Shown piece by piece: positions 34,090-47,609 of a DNA stretch of 64,000 bases (positions are counted from its first letter, which is position 1; each line of letters begins with the position of its first letter). The translations under genes and the position numbers were made by a program. The notes beneath the pieces are model-generated. The model was not told the DNA's origin. It saw only the letters and a list, made by a program, of their open reading frames with translations, and did not search any database. Location of the stretch: positions 262,942,103 through 263,006,102 of the forward strand of contig CM060947.1 of NCBI GenBank assembly GCA_030765055.1, given 5' to 3'. This DNA comes from Mantis religiosa. Lineage: Eukaryota > Arthropoda > Insecta > Mantodea > Mantidae.

Positions 34090-35115
34090 TTTATTTGTCA
34101 TTAAAATATCTTAAACATTACACAAATATAACTATATTTAACATAAACTTCACTTACCTTAATAAATGTATGTATATTTTTCTTATTACTTGATGAGAAC
34201 GATTTCGTAAACATTTGCCTACATCTTTATTCATCAAACAACTTCGTCCTTAACGATACTGTCAGTTGTTATTATGTTTTTTCCAGTACTACCAAAATCT
34301 GAAAATTAAACAAACATAAAAACAACCAACTGCTGTTATTTAAAATTTCACTACGCGATTTTGTTTTTTAAAATGATTTTTCCCAAACCATTAAATCTAT
34401 CGGACCATTTAATTGTTTTAGTAGTTTAACTTCTGGATTTATTTCATGGTGAAATTACCAAAAATGTTCTTTCGTTCTGGTTTCTAAATTACGTTTTGTC
34501 TTTCCAATATAAACTTTATCACAATCTAAACAATTAAATTGATACATATCAGATTTTATAGCTTTTTGAGAAATTTAGTAAATTTTTAATATTATATTTA
34601 TTCTGAGGAACTTAAGTTATACCAAACTCTTTCAAATTTTTTGGAAACGTTTACTAACCCAAGGATAAGTAAATTTTATAAAAATTATAATCGTCTTTTA
34701 TTTTTTAAGGGTAGAAATATCATTAAGAGGTTTCTGATATTTGATTTTTATATCTTTTATGTATAAAATCTTTATTAAAACCATTAATTAAAGCAGTATT
34801 AATAATATGTTTATATTCTTTATTAAATTCCCTTTTATTCACGAGTATATTTATTAATCTATAAATCAAACTATTAAAACAGCAAATTTATGTGAAAAAG
34901 GGCTAAAACTTTTATTCTTATATAATTATCGATATGAATAGACTTTCTATGAATACCAAAGTTTAATTTATTATTCTTTCATATAATATTTAGATCTAGA
35001 AAAGGAAGAAATCCATTAATTTCAGTATTTAATGTGAATTTTATAACTTTATCTTGTAAACTCAGTAATTTTAAAGCATTATTAATTTGTTTATCAGGAA
35101 CAGTAGTAAAATATT
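34090..35115 (-). mobile_element. Penelope-like element relic
   Basis: The minus strand, read leftward from about 35115, carries degraded segments corresponding to 38640-39440, ending with the GIY-YIG endonuclease part (YQFNCLDC at about 34550-34527; PIDLMVW at 34412-34392). Below 34310 it continues into the 3' untranslated region (ccagtactaccaaaatctga, 34284-34303). Frames are broken and the RT palm is not recognisable. The element would encode an RT with a C-terminal endonuclease. Confidence 0.75.
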
Positions 35116-36709
35116 TTTGTTATGAATAGTTATATTTGTGTAGCTAGCTTCACTTTTACGTAATTATCTTAAATATATTTACTTTATACAAAATCGTTAA
35201 AACCATTTTTGAAAGAGTACCTATTTTTGAAACCTTTCCACTTATATGCTAGGTTTAGAATGATTATCGTGTTATATCCTAGAAAGATACTGAATTTAAA
35301 AATCAAGTTGGCGTTTAACTCATTTTTTGTTTATTATGCTGTTCATAGACTGTTTTTTGCACTCAAGAAGCGAATTTCAAAACGTGTATTTTTGATAAAA
35401 TTTCCGTATCAAGTTTTTGGATAGAATGCCATATTTGTCTTAACTCAAAAGACGTCCCCTATAAAGTAATATTTATACTTATAAACCTTCTGTAAGTATT
35501 ATTGCAAAATATTGTTTTTTCTGTCTTTTACAGTTAATTACTATAAATATTTACAGTTGTATTAACCATTTCGTTATAGATAGAAAGGAAACGTTGGTAC
35601 TACTTCAACAGATAGCCAAGTATTGAAACTTTCAGACCAAAACAAATGAATGCTTTGGAAATGGCTTACACCACAAAAACAACTGATATTGTTTGTGCAG
35701 TATGCTTTTGTTTACTTCTCATAGTTTACTAGTTAAATAATATGAAAAACGATTCTGAGTTATGGCTACATCCAATAGTTAATTAATTATTAATTATTTT
35801 TCGTAAAAATATTGTAAAAATGACTCACTGTATAAAATGTTCTACGTGTCAAGAAAATTGAGCGTTAAAGTTGAATTTTTGTTTTCGGCTAGTACAGAGC
35901 AATTTTAAAAGACCCACATTCTTATTTGTTGGAATATTCTTGTATCATTTGTTCTATTTACCAGGCACAAGCTCTCAAAAATTTGAAAATGCGAACCTTT
36001 TTTTTCATTCCTTAACACTATATAATTTTAAAAACATGGGAATTAACAAGAAAAGCGGAATGTGAAGTTTTTTATTTATATTATAGACCTATCCTGTAAG
36101 TTTCAGCAACTTAAATGAAAAACTTTGACACGCGAGGTATTTTGTATACTGAAAAATGTTAGAAAAGCTTCTCAGAAAATTAATTTTCAAGTAGCTATTG
36201 TTAAAACTCTCTTTATATTGTCACGAAATGGCCTAAAGTGGTTCAAATGATAAAAATAGACTGGCATCTATTACTACACATCCTAAGCTACCAAAAAATA
36301 CAAACATTTTCGCCGAATTTTCAGTGTCGCCTTGCCTTAAAAAAAAAATTCATTTACTTCTGCCCGAAAATTAATGACATTTATTTCTGTATCAATGTCT
36401 TAAATGTAATTCATTTTTATTAACATTTGTTGGAGTGATTTTTAGAAAGAAAAAAAAAACACACACACACATAAAAGAATTGCCTTGAAAATTCCCGTGT
36501 CACATTTGGTATTTAACAGACATTTCGTTTTAGAATTACGCTGTCCACAAACCCCACCCCTCTTACACACAGCTAGTTTTTAACGTGCTCTTGTTTGTAT
36601 TCAGTGTGTCTCAGTTATTATTTTTATGAAATATCGTCATCAAATGTTTGGTTGATACTTTCTCCCACCCATTATGCTTGTATAAAAGTTAGGAAAATTT
36701 GTTCCATAG
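35116..36709. other. No gene recognised
   Basis: AT-rich, low-complexity in places (a short CA run at about 36460-36470). I could not identify any gene, SINE head or TIR here. Confidence 0.5.
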
Positions 36710-36820
36710 TTCTCGTGCTTCGAGCCAGGTAAGAAGACGTGACATCGACGTTTCGGGAGCGTGCATCTCTCCCATCTTCAGCATCCACAAGATCTTCTTA
36801 CCTGGTTCGAAGCCCGAGAA
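36710..36820. repeat. Fold-back: 28-bp inverted repeat
   Basis: The arms at 36710-36737 and 36793-36820 pair with two mismatches (core TTCGAGCCAGGTAAGAAGA versus the inverse of TCTTCTTACCTGGTTCGAA). The loop is about 55 bp and contains GACGTTTCGGGAGC. It could be a small fold-back transposon or a piece of a Penelope-type pseudo-LTR. Confidence 0.7.
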
Positions 36821-38030
36821 CGTCTACAGGAAATACGCGGCCAGGAAAGATTCAGCTCATAATTTAGGAAAATGTTCTGCTTTTTTTTAAAGTAATGCCT
36901 GCATGTCGTAAATTTGACAAAATATTTTGAAAAATAAACAGCCATATTTTATTTGATTATAAAATGATACGGTTTATAAAATGTATTACAGAATATAACC
37001 ATAGAGATATATGTTTTACTTTCTCCTAGTACTATTGCAAGTATTCCCGCCAAAAATTAAGACAGTAAGCTTTCATTATTTCATGAATTAAGAAAAAAAA
37101 GTTGTGTTAGCAAGATATATATCTGTGTTTGTGTGCGCGCATACCAGCTCTGTAATTTAAATTCAGCGTTTTCCAAAGATGTGGCATTTTCCAAAGGGGC
37201 CTTTACAGGAAAAAGTTTACAAAAATTTTGATTTTTCCTAAAGTACTTGTAAAATTATTAATTAATATATCATACGTTTAAGATGCCTTCATGGCTAATG
37301 TAATGTACATCTTAAATTTTCTGGAAATACCTTAAGAAGCTCTCTTCACTAACTGTATACCTTAATTGTGTCAAAGAATTGTTTTCTTATCGTTAACTAT
37401 TTCGGCGATATTCTTTTTTATTGACTTTGTTTTTAACATAGTAATGTAAGGAACATGGACTATCAAAATCATCACATAGCGATCCATGTTTTAAATATCA
37501 CGCTAGAATGAATGGACAAAGCGTAAAGCGTGTTACAGTTCACGTGGTGGGGTGTCCCACGTGAGTAGAGAGCGCTGTACATCTTAGGGGAGAAATGTCA
37601 CACATGCAATTTCTGTTATCGTTCGTGTTAAAATCATTCTTCCAACACAGCTTTGAATTCTAGTAATTGATATACAATGGGTCAGTAAATTGACATTTTA
37701 GATTGCAGATGTTTTAAAAGTTCCAAACGCTATTATTAAACTATGGTATAATTTTCTTACAGTCAATTGTTTGAGACCCAGATAAAAGGGAATGTAAGAC
37801 TAATATGCAAAATTTAAAGCTTTGTCTAGGGTTTTTATTTTAATATATCATTATCCGTAATTTGATTGTGCTGAATCAGAATATGAACTTAGCTTTTCTC
37901 CATCACATACCAGTTTTTCACAATATAAGAAATAGTAAAATATGCATTCTATACTAGCCTCTATCGAATTTTGTTATATTATTAAATATAAGTTAATAAA
38001 TCCATAACTGTGAACACAACACTCTCCACA
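36821..38030. other. No gene recognised
   Basis: AT-rich sequence with no identifiable feature. Confidence 0.45.
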
Positions 38031-39103
38031 ATTAACTAATGTTTCACATCATCATTTAAATTTGAACATTTAACCAGCTTTTTACATACTGCCTTGAAAT
38101 GAAGTGAACGTTTTTTAGAGTTCCTACTATGAAAAGAATTTGATACATCTCTTTTCAGCGACCAGCAATAATCAGTTATCATATTCACATCCCACTTTCC
38201 GTGGTAGCGTCTTTCCAATTCCTTTATGTCCTGGTGAAATCTCTCACCCTGCTCCTCACTAACACAGCCGAGATTTTATAAAAAAAAAAGTCCAAATAAG
38301 AGTGCAGGACATGTACTTTCACACTCATATTGCATCCCAGCTTTCGAAAGTTCTAAAGCATATTTTCTACAATATTACACAAATATAAATATTTGTTAAT
38401 AAATCTCCACTTAACTTAAGAAGTTGATGTTAATATTTCTTTCTTCTTTCTAATGAAGATCGATTTGGAAGGCAAATTGCATTCGTCAAGCTATTAAAAC
38501 AGCAAATTTATGTGAAAAAGGGTTAACACTTTTATTGTTTTATGTAATTATCAATATGAGTAGATTTCCTATAAACACAAAAGTCTAATTTGTTATAATT
38601 TCTTATTATTTTGAAATCTAGAAAGGGAAGAAGTCAAATATCAGATTTGAAAATAATAACATATAATAACAAATTAGATTTTGGTATTTATAGGAAATCT
38701 ACTCATATTAATAATTGCATAAAAAATAAACTTTTAACCCTTTTTCACATAATTTTGCTCTTTTAATAGTTTGATTTATAGATTAATAAATATACCCCTG
38801 AATAAAGAGGAATTTAATAAAGAATATAAACATATTATTAATACTGCTTTAATTAATGGTTTTAATAAAGATTTTATACAAAATAAGATTGACAAATTTA
38901 AATATAAAAACAACTGTTAATGATATTTCTACTCTTAAAAAATAAAAGACGATTATAATTTAAAAAAATGTACTTACCATCCTTGGGTTAATAAACAGTT
39001 TTAATTTTTTTTAAAGAAGTTGGTATAACTTTAGTTCCTCAAAATAAATATAGTATTAAAAACTTATTACAATTTTCTAAAAAAGATAAAATTCCTAATA
39101 ATA

Positions 39104-39462
39104 AAAAATCTGGTATTTATCAATTTAATTGTTTAGATTGTGATCAGGTTTATATTGTAAAGACAAAACGTAGTTTGGAAACCAGAAAGAAAGAACATTT
39201 TCGTAACATTAAATATAAACAAACTGATAAATTGGCCGTGGCAGATCATTTTTGCTCATTTAACCATGAAATAAATCCAGAAGTTAAATTATTAAAACAA
39301 TTAAAAGGTCCTATAGATTTAATAGTTTGGGAAAATATATTTATTTTTAAAGATAAACATCGCGTAATGAATTTTGACATACCGGCAGTTGATTCTATTT
39401 TAAGGTTTGTTTCGTCTTTAGATGTTGGTAATGTTGAAAACATAACAGGGCTGGCCCCGTAG
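39104..39462 (+). pseudogene. GIY-YIG endonuclease domain of Penelope-like element
   Basis: The frame reads KSGIYQFNCLDCDQVYIVKT, then RSLETRKKEHFRNIKYK, VADHFCSFNHEIN and PIDLIVWENIFIF. This is the C-terminal GIY-YIG nuclease of Penelope-like retroelements. GIY is intact, but the YIG motif reads YIV, so the Gly is lost. The Cys pair (CLDC) and the two His of the zinc-binding feature (EHF, ADHF) are present. The upstream half (38640-39100) is frameshifted and no RT YxDD box was found, so the copy is not functional. Confidence 0.8.
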
Positions 39463-39740
39463 CTCAGTCGGTGGAGCACCTGCCTGCCGTGCTAGAGGTC
39501 CCGGGTTCGATTCCCGGCGGTGGGGTTGGGTATTTTTCTCCGACCAAGATAATTCCCCATCTTCCCCGGAGTCAGGACGTACGAATGAGAGTGTGAATGT
39601 GTGCGTGATCTAATGATTAAAAACCAAAGATAACGAGCTAACACCTTCGATATGTTCCAAAGGAGAACGGCCGCCAATATGACCATAACTGTTAAAGGCG
39701 GGGTATAAATGGAACAAGGGGGGAAAAAACACATGGTAAC
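39449..39740 (+). repeat. tRNA-headed SINE (family G) inside Penelope-like copy
   Basis: The head has a D-arm-like GTAGCTCAGTCGGTGGAGC (39461-39479) and a perfect T-arm (CCGGGTTCGATTCCCGG, about 39502-39518). The putative anticodon stem does not pair and an unrelated body follows (to about 39740), so it is a SINE and not a tRNA gene. It separates the endonuclease frame from the 3' end of the Penelope-like copy. Confidence 0.75.
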
Positions 39741-40402
39741 CGAGATTTCCTTGACAATGGAGTTTGTTTTGAACTGAGGACGAATGCGATTTGCCTTCGA
39801 AATCCATCTTCATTAGAAAGAAGAAAGAAATATTAACACCAACCTCTTAAGTTAAGTGGAGATTTAGAAACAAATATTTATATATGTGTAATATTTATTG
39901 CTTCACTGTAAGTAACTTCATTTTCTACGTAATTTCTACAATATTTTTGTAATTTGGACTCTTGAAATTTCCCAGAAAGTTTTTATGAAACTCTTAAAAT
40001 CAATCCCTGCCTGTTTTTCAGTATCTGTCATTGTTTATTCAAATAACATATCAGAAATCAACTTCCTAATTTGTTGACCTACAAATACTCCCTCTATAAT
40101 TTTAGCATCAGATATCTTCTTGGAGATATATTTGTAGCAGTTGCCATCCTTATTGAAAGCCTTATCAAATTATTGAGTTCTGCCTGGGTGAATTGTTGAG
40201 GTTGATGAAATCCCTGTTCTTGTTCTATGTCTAAATCAGTACTGATGTCTTGAGAACTTTTTTTTCAGAATCTGATGATGATTCTTTTCCAGATGCTTCT
40301 ATTGAAGAAGGTAGAGGTAGAACAGGACCATGTAATATGGGTCGTTTTGCTGCCAATAAATTTTGATAAGTGATTTCTTTCATGTTTTTTTCTGTTGTAA
40401 CC

Positions 40403-40838
40403 TGTAACAACACATACACAAAAATAGCAATGATACAAATAAGATGGTGGCGAGCAAGGGTTACCACAGCTCCGTTTTAGAGTTACTGAATGCTAATTGT
40501 TTATTACTCGATAAATTTTGATGACCCGACAAATATTCAAGACAGAACAAGTTGACGGCTCTAATAGGCTTCACGTCTCAGACTCCTCTCATCAGCCTGA
40601 CACCGAAGACTCCTCTGCTCGGCTTCAAGCCGAAGACTGTTTATAATAGCTTCCTAGCCGCGAACTGTCCCCATCGGCTACACGCCGAAGGGTGCTCTCT
40701 GACCACAGCTGCCCGCGCGTGTATATAACTCTAACTTTCACTCTCAAAATTCCTTTTGAGACAAAATCCCTTTGTGGCTGTTTTGGTCGCCATTGTAAAT
40801 GATCCAAAGAATTCCCTATTCATACACGTCAAGTGACA
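40403..40838 (-). repeat. LTR-like insertion in the dispersed gene
   Basis: On the minus strand the block starts TGTCACTTGACG and ends GTTACA. It contains a TATA-like GTTATATACACG (about 40730) and a late AATAAAC (about 40498), the arrangement of a solo LTR. It separates two collinear parts of the pseudogene. The flanking five bases (TAACC and ATTCC in plus orientation) do not match well, so the boundaries are tentative. Confidence 0.45.
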
Positions 40839-41100
40839 ATTCCTTTACAAATCTTCTAAAGACACTGCTTCTTACATGGCTTTGTTATACACTTTCCCCA
40901 ACTCAACTGGTCTTGCCCTGGTCTTGACAAAGAACCAACATTCCTTTGACATCTATCATGATTCTTTGCTTCTGGAAAACCATAATTTCGGTATCAGCAA
41001 TCATCCACGTGGTTTCGAGGTCATGCCAGATCATAGGAATGGCAAAGGGCATACTAGCAGTTTGTCCTTTACTCCACTTCTTTAGTTGTTCTACACAGGT

Positions 41101-41749
41101 CTTTTTCCCTCTAACGACCAGGGAGTTACCGAGCTGTCCCGAAAGGGCGCCCGACTAACAAGCCCCCCATCTGGTCCTGTGGACTCAAGACGGGATGGAA
41201 GTGGATACGATACTTACGCGCGCCAACCCCAGAGGGGAAGGTTACCGATTAGACTTCGATGGGGCCGTCTGGTGATCTAGCACACCTTCTACTACCTATG
41301 CTGGCTAGTACGCGGAAATATATGGCTTCCCTCAACCCCATCCGGAGACGTACCCTATCTCCCACGGGTATCGAGAACCACTGCCCCCCTCGCTCGCCTT
41401 GGTAGCGTAGATGGTAGCATGTCTGCCTCACGTTCAAGAGGTCCCGAGTTCGAATCTCGGTCAGGATCAGTTACCTTGATAAGGTTTTTTCTGGGTTTTC
41501 CCTTATCCTTAGAGACGAATGTCGAGTAACTCTAAGCTCCATGGACCTCGGACGCATTGAGCATCATTTCACCCATTTCATTCATCTTCCGATATGACTA
41601 AACCCTCTAGTCCAACTAAATCCGAAGAACTCCCAATCAGGGAGGGGCTCGAATGTTCGGCCTGAGTTTCTCTAGTAGCGTCAGAGGTACCACGAATGCT
41701 AGGGGTCCGCAGCGCCCGTACCACGGCAGCTGAAGGGGACGGATCCCCT
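41101..41749 (-). mobile_element. Repeat A copy with 12-bp TSD, carrying SINE B
   Basis: A perfect 12-bp target duplication TTCTACACAGGT lies at 41089-41100 and 41750-41761, in the coding sequence of the dispersed gene. The repeat is in minus orientation and is itself interrupted by the SINE at about 41390-41630. Confidence 0.85.
41392..41632 (+). repeat. SINE family B (tRNA-derived), nested in repeat A
   Basis: The head has A-box-like TTGGTAGCGTAGATGGTAGC and B box GAGTTCGAATCTCGG (41448-41462). The body has TTCCCTTATCC, GAATGTCGAGTAACTCTAAG, CTCCATGGACC and CATTTCATTCATCTTCCG. Other copies: 54976-55160 (plus), 57680-57775 with an amplified body (minus), 61150-61380 (minus). Confidence 0.8.
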
Positions 41750-41945
41750 TTCTACACAGGTATAACTTACGTTTTGGAGTCCTTTTTTGTCAAGATCTCC
41801 AAGATTCATATGAAAATAGGTTTTGTAGGCCTTTTAACGAAATTTGTAATATTTGTCTCATCTTTCGAACATTAAAATTGCCACATATATGGCAAAATAT
41901 AGCAGGGTTATTTTTACACTTTCTTAAAGACACATTGCTTCAAGT

Positions 41946-42954
41946 TCTCAAAATATGTAAGACATACAACTGCCTATCGCAGAAACAGATCCTCACTATT
42001 TGAAAAGCAGTTATAGACTGAACTAAATTTGCAGAGATTGGACTTAAAATAGGGCATGTATTGTTGTCTGTTACATTGTTATATTGTTGCAAAGCTCCTT
42101 TAATTTCAACAATGAAATCAGTATTGTTTCTTTGTTTACTAGTTCCTTTTCAGTTCCAAACAATATGTTTATACACAGAACTACATTAAAACATTTTAGG
42201 TTTGACTACTAATTGTGCACAAATGGTACGTAGTAGAAAAAAAACTGATTACAGTTTTGGAATCAGCACAACAAATTTAGTAAAGTAGGCCTATTTTGGA
42301 GAAAACCCCAGAATCATGCACAGCGGTGTAATCAAAGCGAAGAAAGAATCAGTATAATCAAACGGGCGAGTGCTATAAGGTACGTTACCATATTGTTTCC
42401 AGTTTGTGCCAAATAAGACTGGGGAGTCAACTATGTTATTTGAAAACATATTTCTATTACAAAACGATATTGTATAATTCCGATGCTAATGGTACATTAT
42501 ATTTCATTAATATATAATTACTTTTATAAGATCTCGAATGAACTTCAGTGGAAGTAAAGACAATATAATATAGTTATTATTTTCTCTACTGTTTATAGTA
42601 AGAGAGGAAATGTTATGTTCTACCGAATAATTCAGTATTAAGAAATTTCCTAATATACACGTTTTGAGAGCCCATGAAGACTTAAAATACTTTCTTAGCA
42701 TTCAAGCAAGCATGCCATATAATATTTTGTACAACCATTCCTCAACCTGAACTCCCATTTAGAACAGAAAATTTTCGCATTTTAGATATAGTTGCATGAC
42801 TAATAAAATTAACCTTTTGCAAATATTTGTATAGTCCCCTTCATTCAGAATTAATGTTGCATAGCTTTGTTGAAGAAATTAATCATAAAATATAAAAAGC
42901 CACTCTACGAAAACTACAGTCCTGATTGAAATAAGGAATAAATGAGTGATTGAC
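41946..42954. other. No gene recognised
   Basis: AT-rich sequence upstream of the minus-strand pseudogene. 41946-42180 could still be part of that gene or its upstream region, but no motif is certain. Confidence 0.4.
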
Positions 42955-44648
<1,694 letters not shown>

Positions 44649-44829
44649 ATTTCAATTTGGTGTTACAGGGCATTGCCCCAGTTATCACAGTGGATGCAGT
44701 TGATTGCATCCGATATATGAATAAAAAATAAAGAAATTACATTATACACAAACAAAACTATTAAAATAAAATGTATACCTAACAACTACATATCAAATGA
44801 TGTAACATAGAGAATTGTTAAAACGAAAA

Positions 44830-45115
44830 GCAAAGCTAGTAGAAGGTGTGCTAGATCACCAGGCGGCCCCACCGAGGTCATATCGGTAGTCTTCACCTTG
44901 AGTGTTGACGCGCGTATGTGGCGTATCCACTTCCATCCCGTCTTGAGTCCATAGGACCAGATGGGGGGGGCTTATTAGTATCTAGGTCTTGCCCTATGGA
45001 AAGCCCCACGGAGGACGCCGAGCGCCCTTTGGGACAGCTCGGATAACTCCCTGGTTGAAAGAGGCCCGGGTCTTGTTCCTACGGGTTCAAGGCTAATGGG
45101 AGTAGAACCTCTGGG
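44830..45115 (+). repeat. Repeat A, 5'-truncated copy
   Basis: It starts inside repeat A (GCTAGTAGAAGGTGTGCTAG) and runs to its normal 3' end (GGAGTAGAACCTCTGGGCTC), abutting the Jockey-like RT fragment. 5' truncation fits retroposition. Confidence 0.8.
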
Positions 45116-45116
45116 C

Positions 45117-45640
45117 TCAACTGTCCAAAAGCACTCCAAGGTGTTTAACGGGAGTTGTAGTGGGGAGCCAAGGGACATTGTTCCTGTAGAGACACAACGG
45201 AGTAAGCGGAGTATATCGGCGAAGAGTGAAGATTTTAGCTTCGGTTTTCTGAGGATTCAGTGAGATCCGCCAAGTGCTGAACCAATGAGTTAGGCGATCT
45301 AAAGAGAGCTGTACTACTTGTTGTGCGTGCTGGAGATTAACATGAGAATAATATAGTACTGTGTCATCAGCGTAAAGAGCTAAGGAAGTCGGAGCTAAGT
45401 CAGGAATATCAGAAATGTATATATTAAATAGAGTCGGGGCGAGGATAGAACCCTGTGGGACACCTGCGGTAATATTACGTGGGGATGAAAGCTTTCCACC
45501 AATGCGTACTGAAAATCTGCGGTCGTAGAGGAAACTGTGGATTAGATGTGATAAGTAATTAGGAAGACTGATGCGGTAGAGCTTAAGGAGCAAACCATCA
45601 TGCCAAAACCTGTCGAACGCCTGTGCCACATCAAGAAAGA
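45117..45640 (-). pseudogene. Jockey-like LINE reverse transcriptase palm fragment (170 codons)
   Basis: An uninterrupted frame with AQAFDRFWHDGLLLKL (first catalytic Asp, D6), NITAGVPQGSILAPTLFNIY (residues 53-72) and ALYADDTVLYY (YADD at 86-89), ending at HLGVLLDS before a stop. These are the RT palm motifs in the wording of the Jockey clade. All catalytic Asp residues are present, but the fingers, endonuclease and C-terminus are missing. A frameshift lies near 45640, where the preceding residues continue in another frame. Repeat A lies directly at the 3' side. Confidence 0.85.
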
Positions 45641-46049
45641 CAGCTGTTTTTTAAATATACGATAAGAACTATTATCAAAATGGGAAATGTTACTAAGGTG
45701 ATTGCACTGAGATACCATCTTTAAAAGGGGACAGTTGTGGTGAACTAACGTATTGGATTTATTATAATAAAATAAGGAATGGCACCTAAGATTTGGATGT
45801 CTGGTGTTTAAATTAATTTCTTGTAAAAATCTAGTGTTATCCATATTGCTGTTAATGACTTTATAAATAAATAAATGTTGTATTTTCCTGCGGTTTTATA
45901 ATGACATCACTTTTAGCAACTCAGTGTAAATATATTATTGAAGACAGCCAAATTAAATTTTAGATTGTTAAAAGCAAAATCTAGATGGTTTTGAAGAATC
46001 CACAGTACGTAACATGTATTGCTGAAATTTGTTGTTTCATGTTTGTTTC
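45641..46049. other. No gene recognised
   Basis: 45660-45850 may be upstream LINE sequence in a broken frame. The rest is AT-rich without motif. Confidence 0.35.
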
Positions 46050-46275
46050 ATTTCCAGATTTTGGTAGTGCTGGCAAAAACATAGTGACCTCTAGCAATAG
46101 TAACGTTGACGAGGTTGTTTGTGACTGAAGTTCTAAACAAGAGTTTACGAAATCGATCTCAGCAATTAACAAGAAAAATGTATATAATTTTATTTAAGAT
46201 TAGTGAAGTCACTGTTATAAATAGTTATATTGGTGTAGTATTTGTTGGTTCACTATAACTAACTTTATTTTTACG
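46050..46275 (+). mobile_element. Penelope-like 3' tail
   Basis: Matches the 3' untranslated region at 14510-14720 (CAGATTTTGGTAGTGCTGGC, GTAACGTTGACGAGGTTGTT, ACGAAATCGATC). No coding part is present. Confidence 0.65.
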
Positions 46276-46696
46276 TAAGTGATTATAAAATGCAAACAAA
46301 ATGTTGTGATTCTTTTAACATTTGTCAGATAATAACAGGAGTATAAAGTGATTAAGCGAGTTATGGTAAATCAATCATTATTCTGTATAAAACAGTTTTG
46401 GTTCATCACTGTACAAAATACACTGTTGTTCTGGAGTGCAGTGAGTGATATTAAAAAACGTAGGGAGAGTCAACAGAAGAGAGCAGAGTATTTGCAATAT
46501 GACTGCAGTGCAGTATGGATGCCACAAGCTCACTCACGTTTTACCAAATAATGAATCTCTTCTTGCAAACTTGTGGCTTATAATTTATAATTAACGGAAA
46601 CATAAATAGTCTAAGGATTCTGCACGATGTTAAACTGCACTTCAAAATAAAATATAGAATATCTTTTTAGTGAATATACACATGTCTGCAAAATAG
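46276..46696. other. No gene recognised
   Basis: No recognisable motif; short open frame 46348-46551 is taken as chance. Confidence 0.4.
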
Positions 46697-47609
46697 CAAA
46701 GATTGTTCAATAAATAATGATCATATTTTTTTACGGTCATAATTTTTTACACTAAAATTCAATCTCATTATATTCTGTTAGCTTAATGTGAAACAAACAC
46801 GCCGTAGTAGTTTCATTGTTGGTACTCTAGGTTCCCGCCTGTGAGAACCAGGCAAGTTCAGACATGTTCAGTATCGCCTACCTCTGCAATGGAAGTAACA
46901 TGCAGTTAACGTTGATGTTAGAGGAAGATCCGAAGTTTCTTTCAAACGTAATCACTGCTGATGAAACTTGGCTACATCATTTTGATCCTGAGAGCAAACA
47001 GCAAAGCTCAGTGTGTAAATCTCCTTCATCACCAACCCACAAAAAGCAAAAGTGGTTGCTTCTGCTGGGAAAATTATGGTCATCTCATTCTTTGGTATTC
47101 ATGAAATGGTTTTTTAGCATGTTGTACCTGCACACACATCAGTAACTGGACAATACTACAGGGATGTCCTGAAAACATTGCAAGTTCATATCAGGCGCAA
47201 AAGATCACATTTCCGTGAAGCACACTGGATGCTGCACCACGATAATGTGCGTCCGCATATTGCCAAAGTTGTTGCTGAATATCTTGCAAAAATCAACGTG
47301 AAGTGCATCCCTCACCCTCCCTACAGTCCGGATTTAGCCCCATGTGACTTTCTTTATTCCCTAACTTGATGAAACGCCTTCGTGGGAGGCATTATCCATC
47401 ATCAGAAGAAGTGGTGAAAGCTACGGAGGCGATTTTGAAGGATCTCTCAAAAAATAGTATCCAGCATGTCTTTGAAGACTGACAGAAACGCTGGGACAAG
47501 GGCATCGCATTCAGGGGAGACTATTTTGAGAAGGACCATAAAAATTATGAGGATCAGTAAAGGTACGTTGTCAAAAAAATTGTTATGATTCCTTATTGAA
47601 CAGCCCTCG
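46697..47609 (+). mobile_element. Internally deleted mariner, copy 2
   Basis: Same subfamily and same abbreviated structure as 11276-12185. The left TIR is GATTGTTCAATAAATAATGA (from 46701) and the right end TTATTGAACAGCCCTCG (47593-47609). The transposase part reads ITADETWLHHFDPES, MLHHDNVRPHIAKVVAEYLA and PPYSPDLAPCDF, so here the third catalytic Asp is kept, unlike copy 1. Frameshifts near 47040 and 47165 and after 47360 break the gene. The DNA-binding domain is absent. Confidence 0.85.

Larger units (their letters stand above)
38377..39932 (+). mobile_element. Penelope-like insertion with 13-bp TSD and inverted end
   Basis: The target duplication TTTCTACAATATT at 38364-38376 and 39933-39945 bounds a 1,556-bp insertion in the minus-strand pseudogene. 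The left end (38377-38490) is the inverse of the right end (about 39775-39932). The segment 38485-38637 is an inverted copy of an internal part that continues in plus orientation from about 38640. Inverted partial copies at the 5' side are a known Penelope feature (pseudo-LTRs). A SINE sits near its 3' part. Confidence 0.8.
38036..41945 (-). pseudogene. Dispersed arthropod gene family (unknown function), split by three insertions
   Basis: One old gene can be followed on the minus strand. The N-terminal Cys cluster is CKNNPAIFCHICGNF (about 41927-41880). After repeat A (41101-41749) comes LKKWSKGQTASMPFAIPMIW (from about 41085), with PRNHVDDC in the next frame. After an LTR-like block comes EITYQNLLAAKRPILHGP (about 40380), a Ser/acidic stretch, FTQAELNNLIR, QQIRKLISDMLFE and NFKSPNYKNIVE. 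After the Penelope-like insertion it resumes at about 38372 with NIVENML, LGCNMSVKVHVLHSYLDFF, EEQGERFHQDIKELERRYHG and ITDYCWSLKRD, stopping at 38036. I recall this order from a repeated arthropod protein family with no known function. Frameshifts and stops make it a pseudogene. Confidence 0.7.

Noticed and set aside
39449..39525. A genuine tRNA gene
   Set aside because: D arm and T arm look right, but the anticodon stem does not pair and a SINE-type body follows.
40403..40838. Confident solo LTR call
   Set aside because: Promoter-like and polyadenylation-like words are present, but the flanking five bases do not match, so it is listed only as LTR-like.
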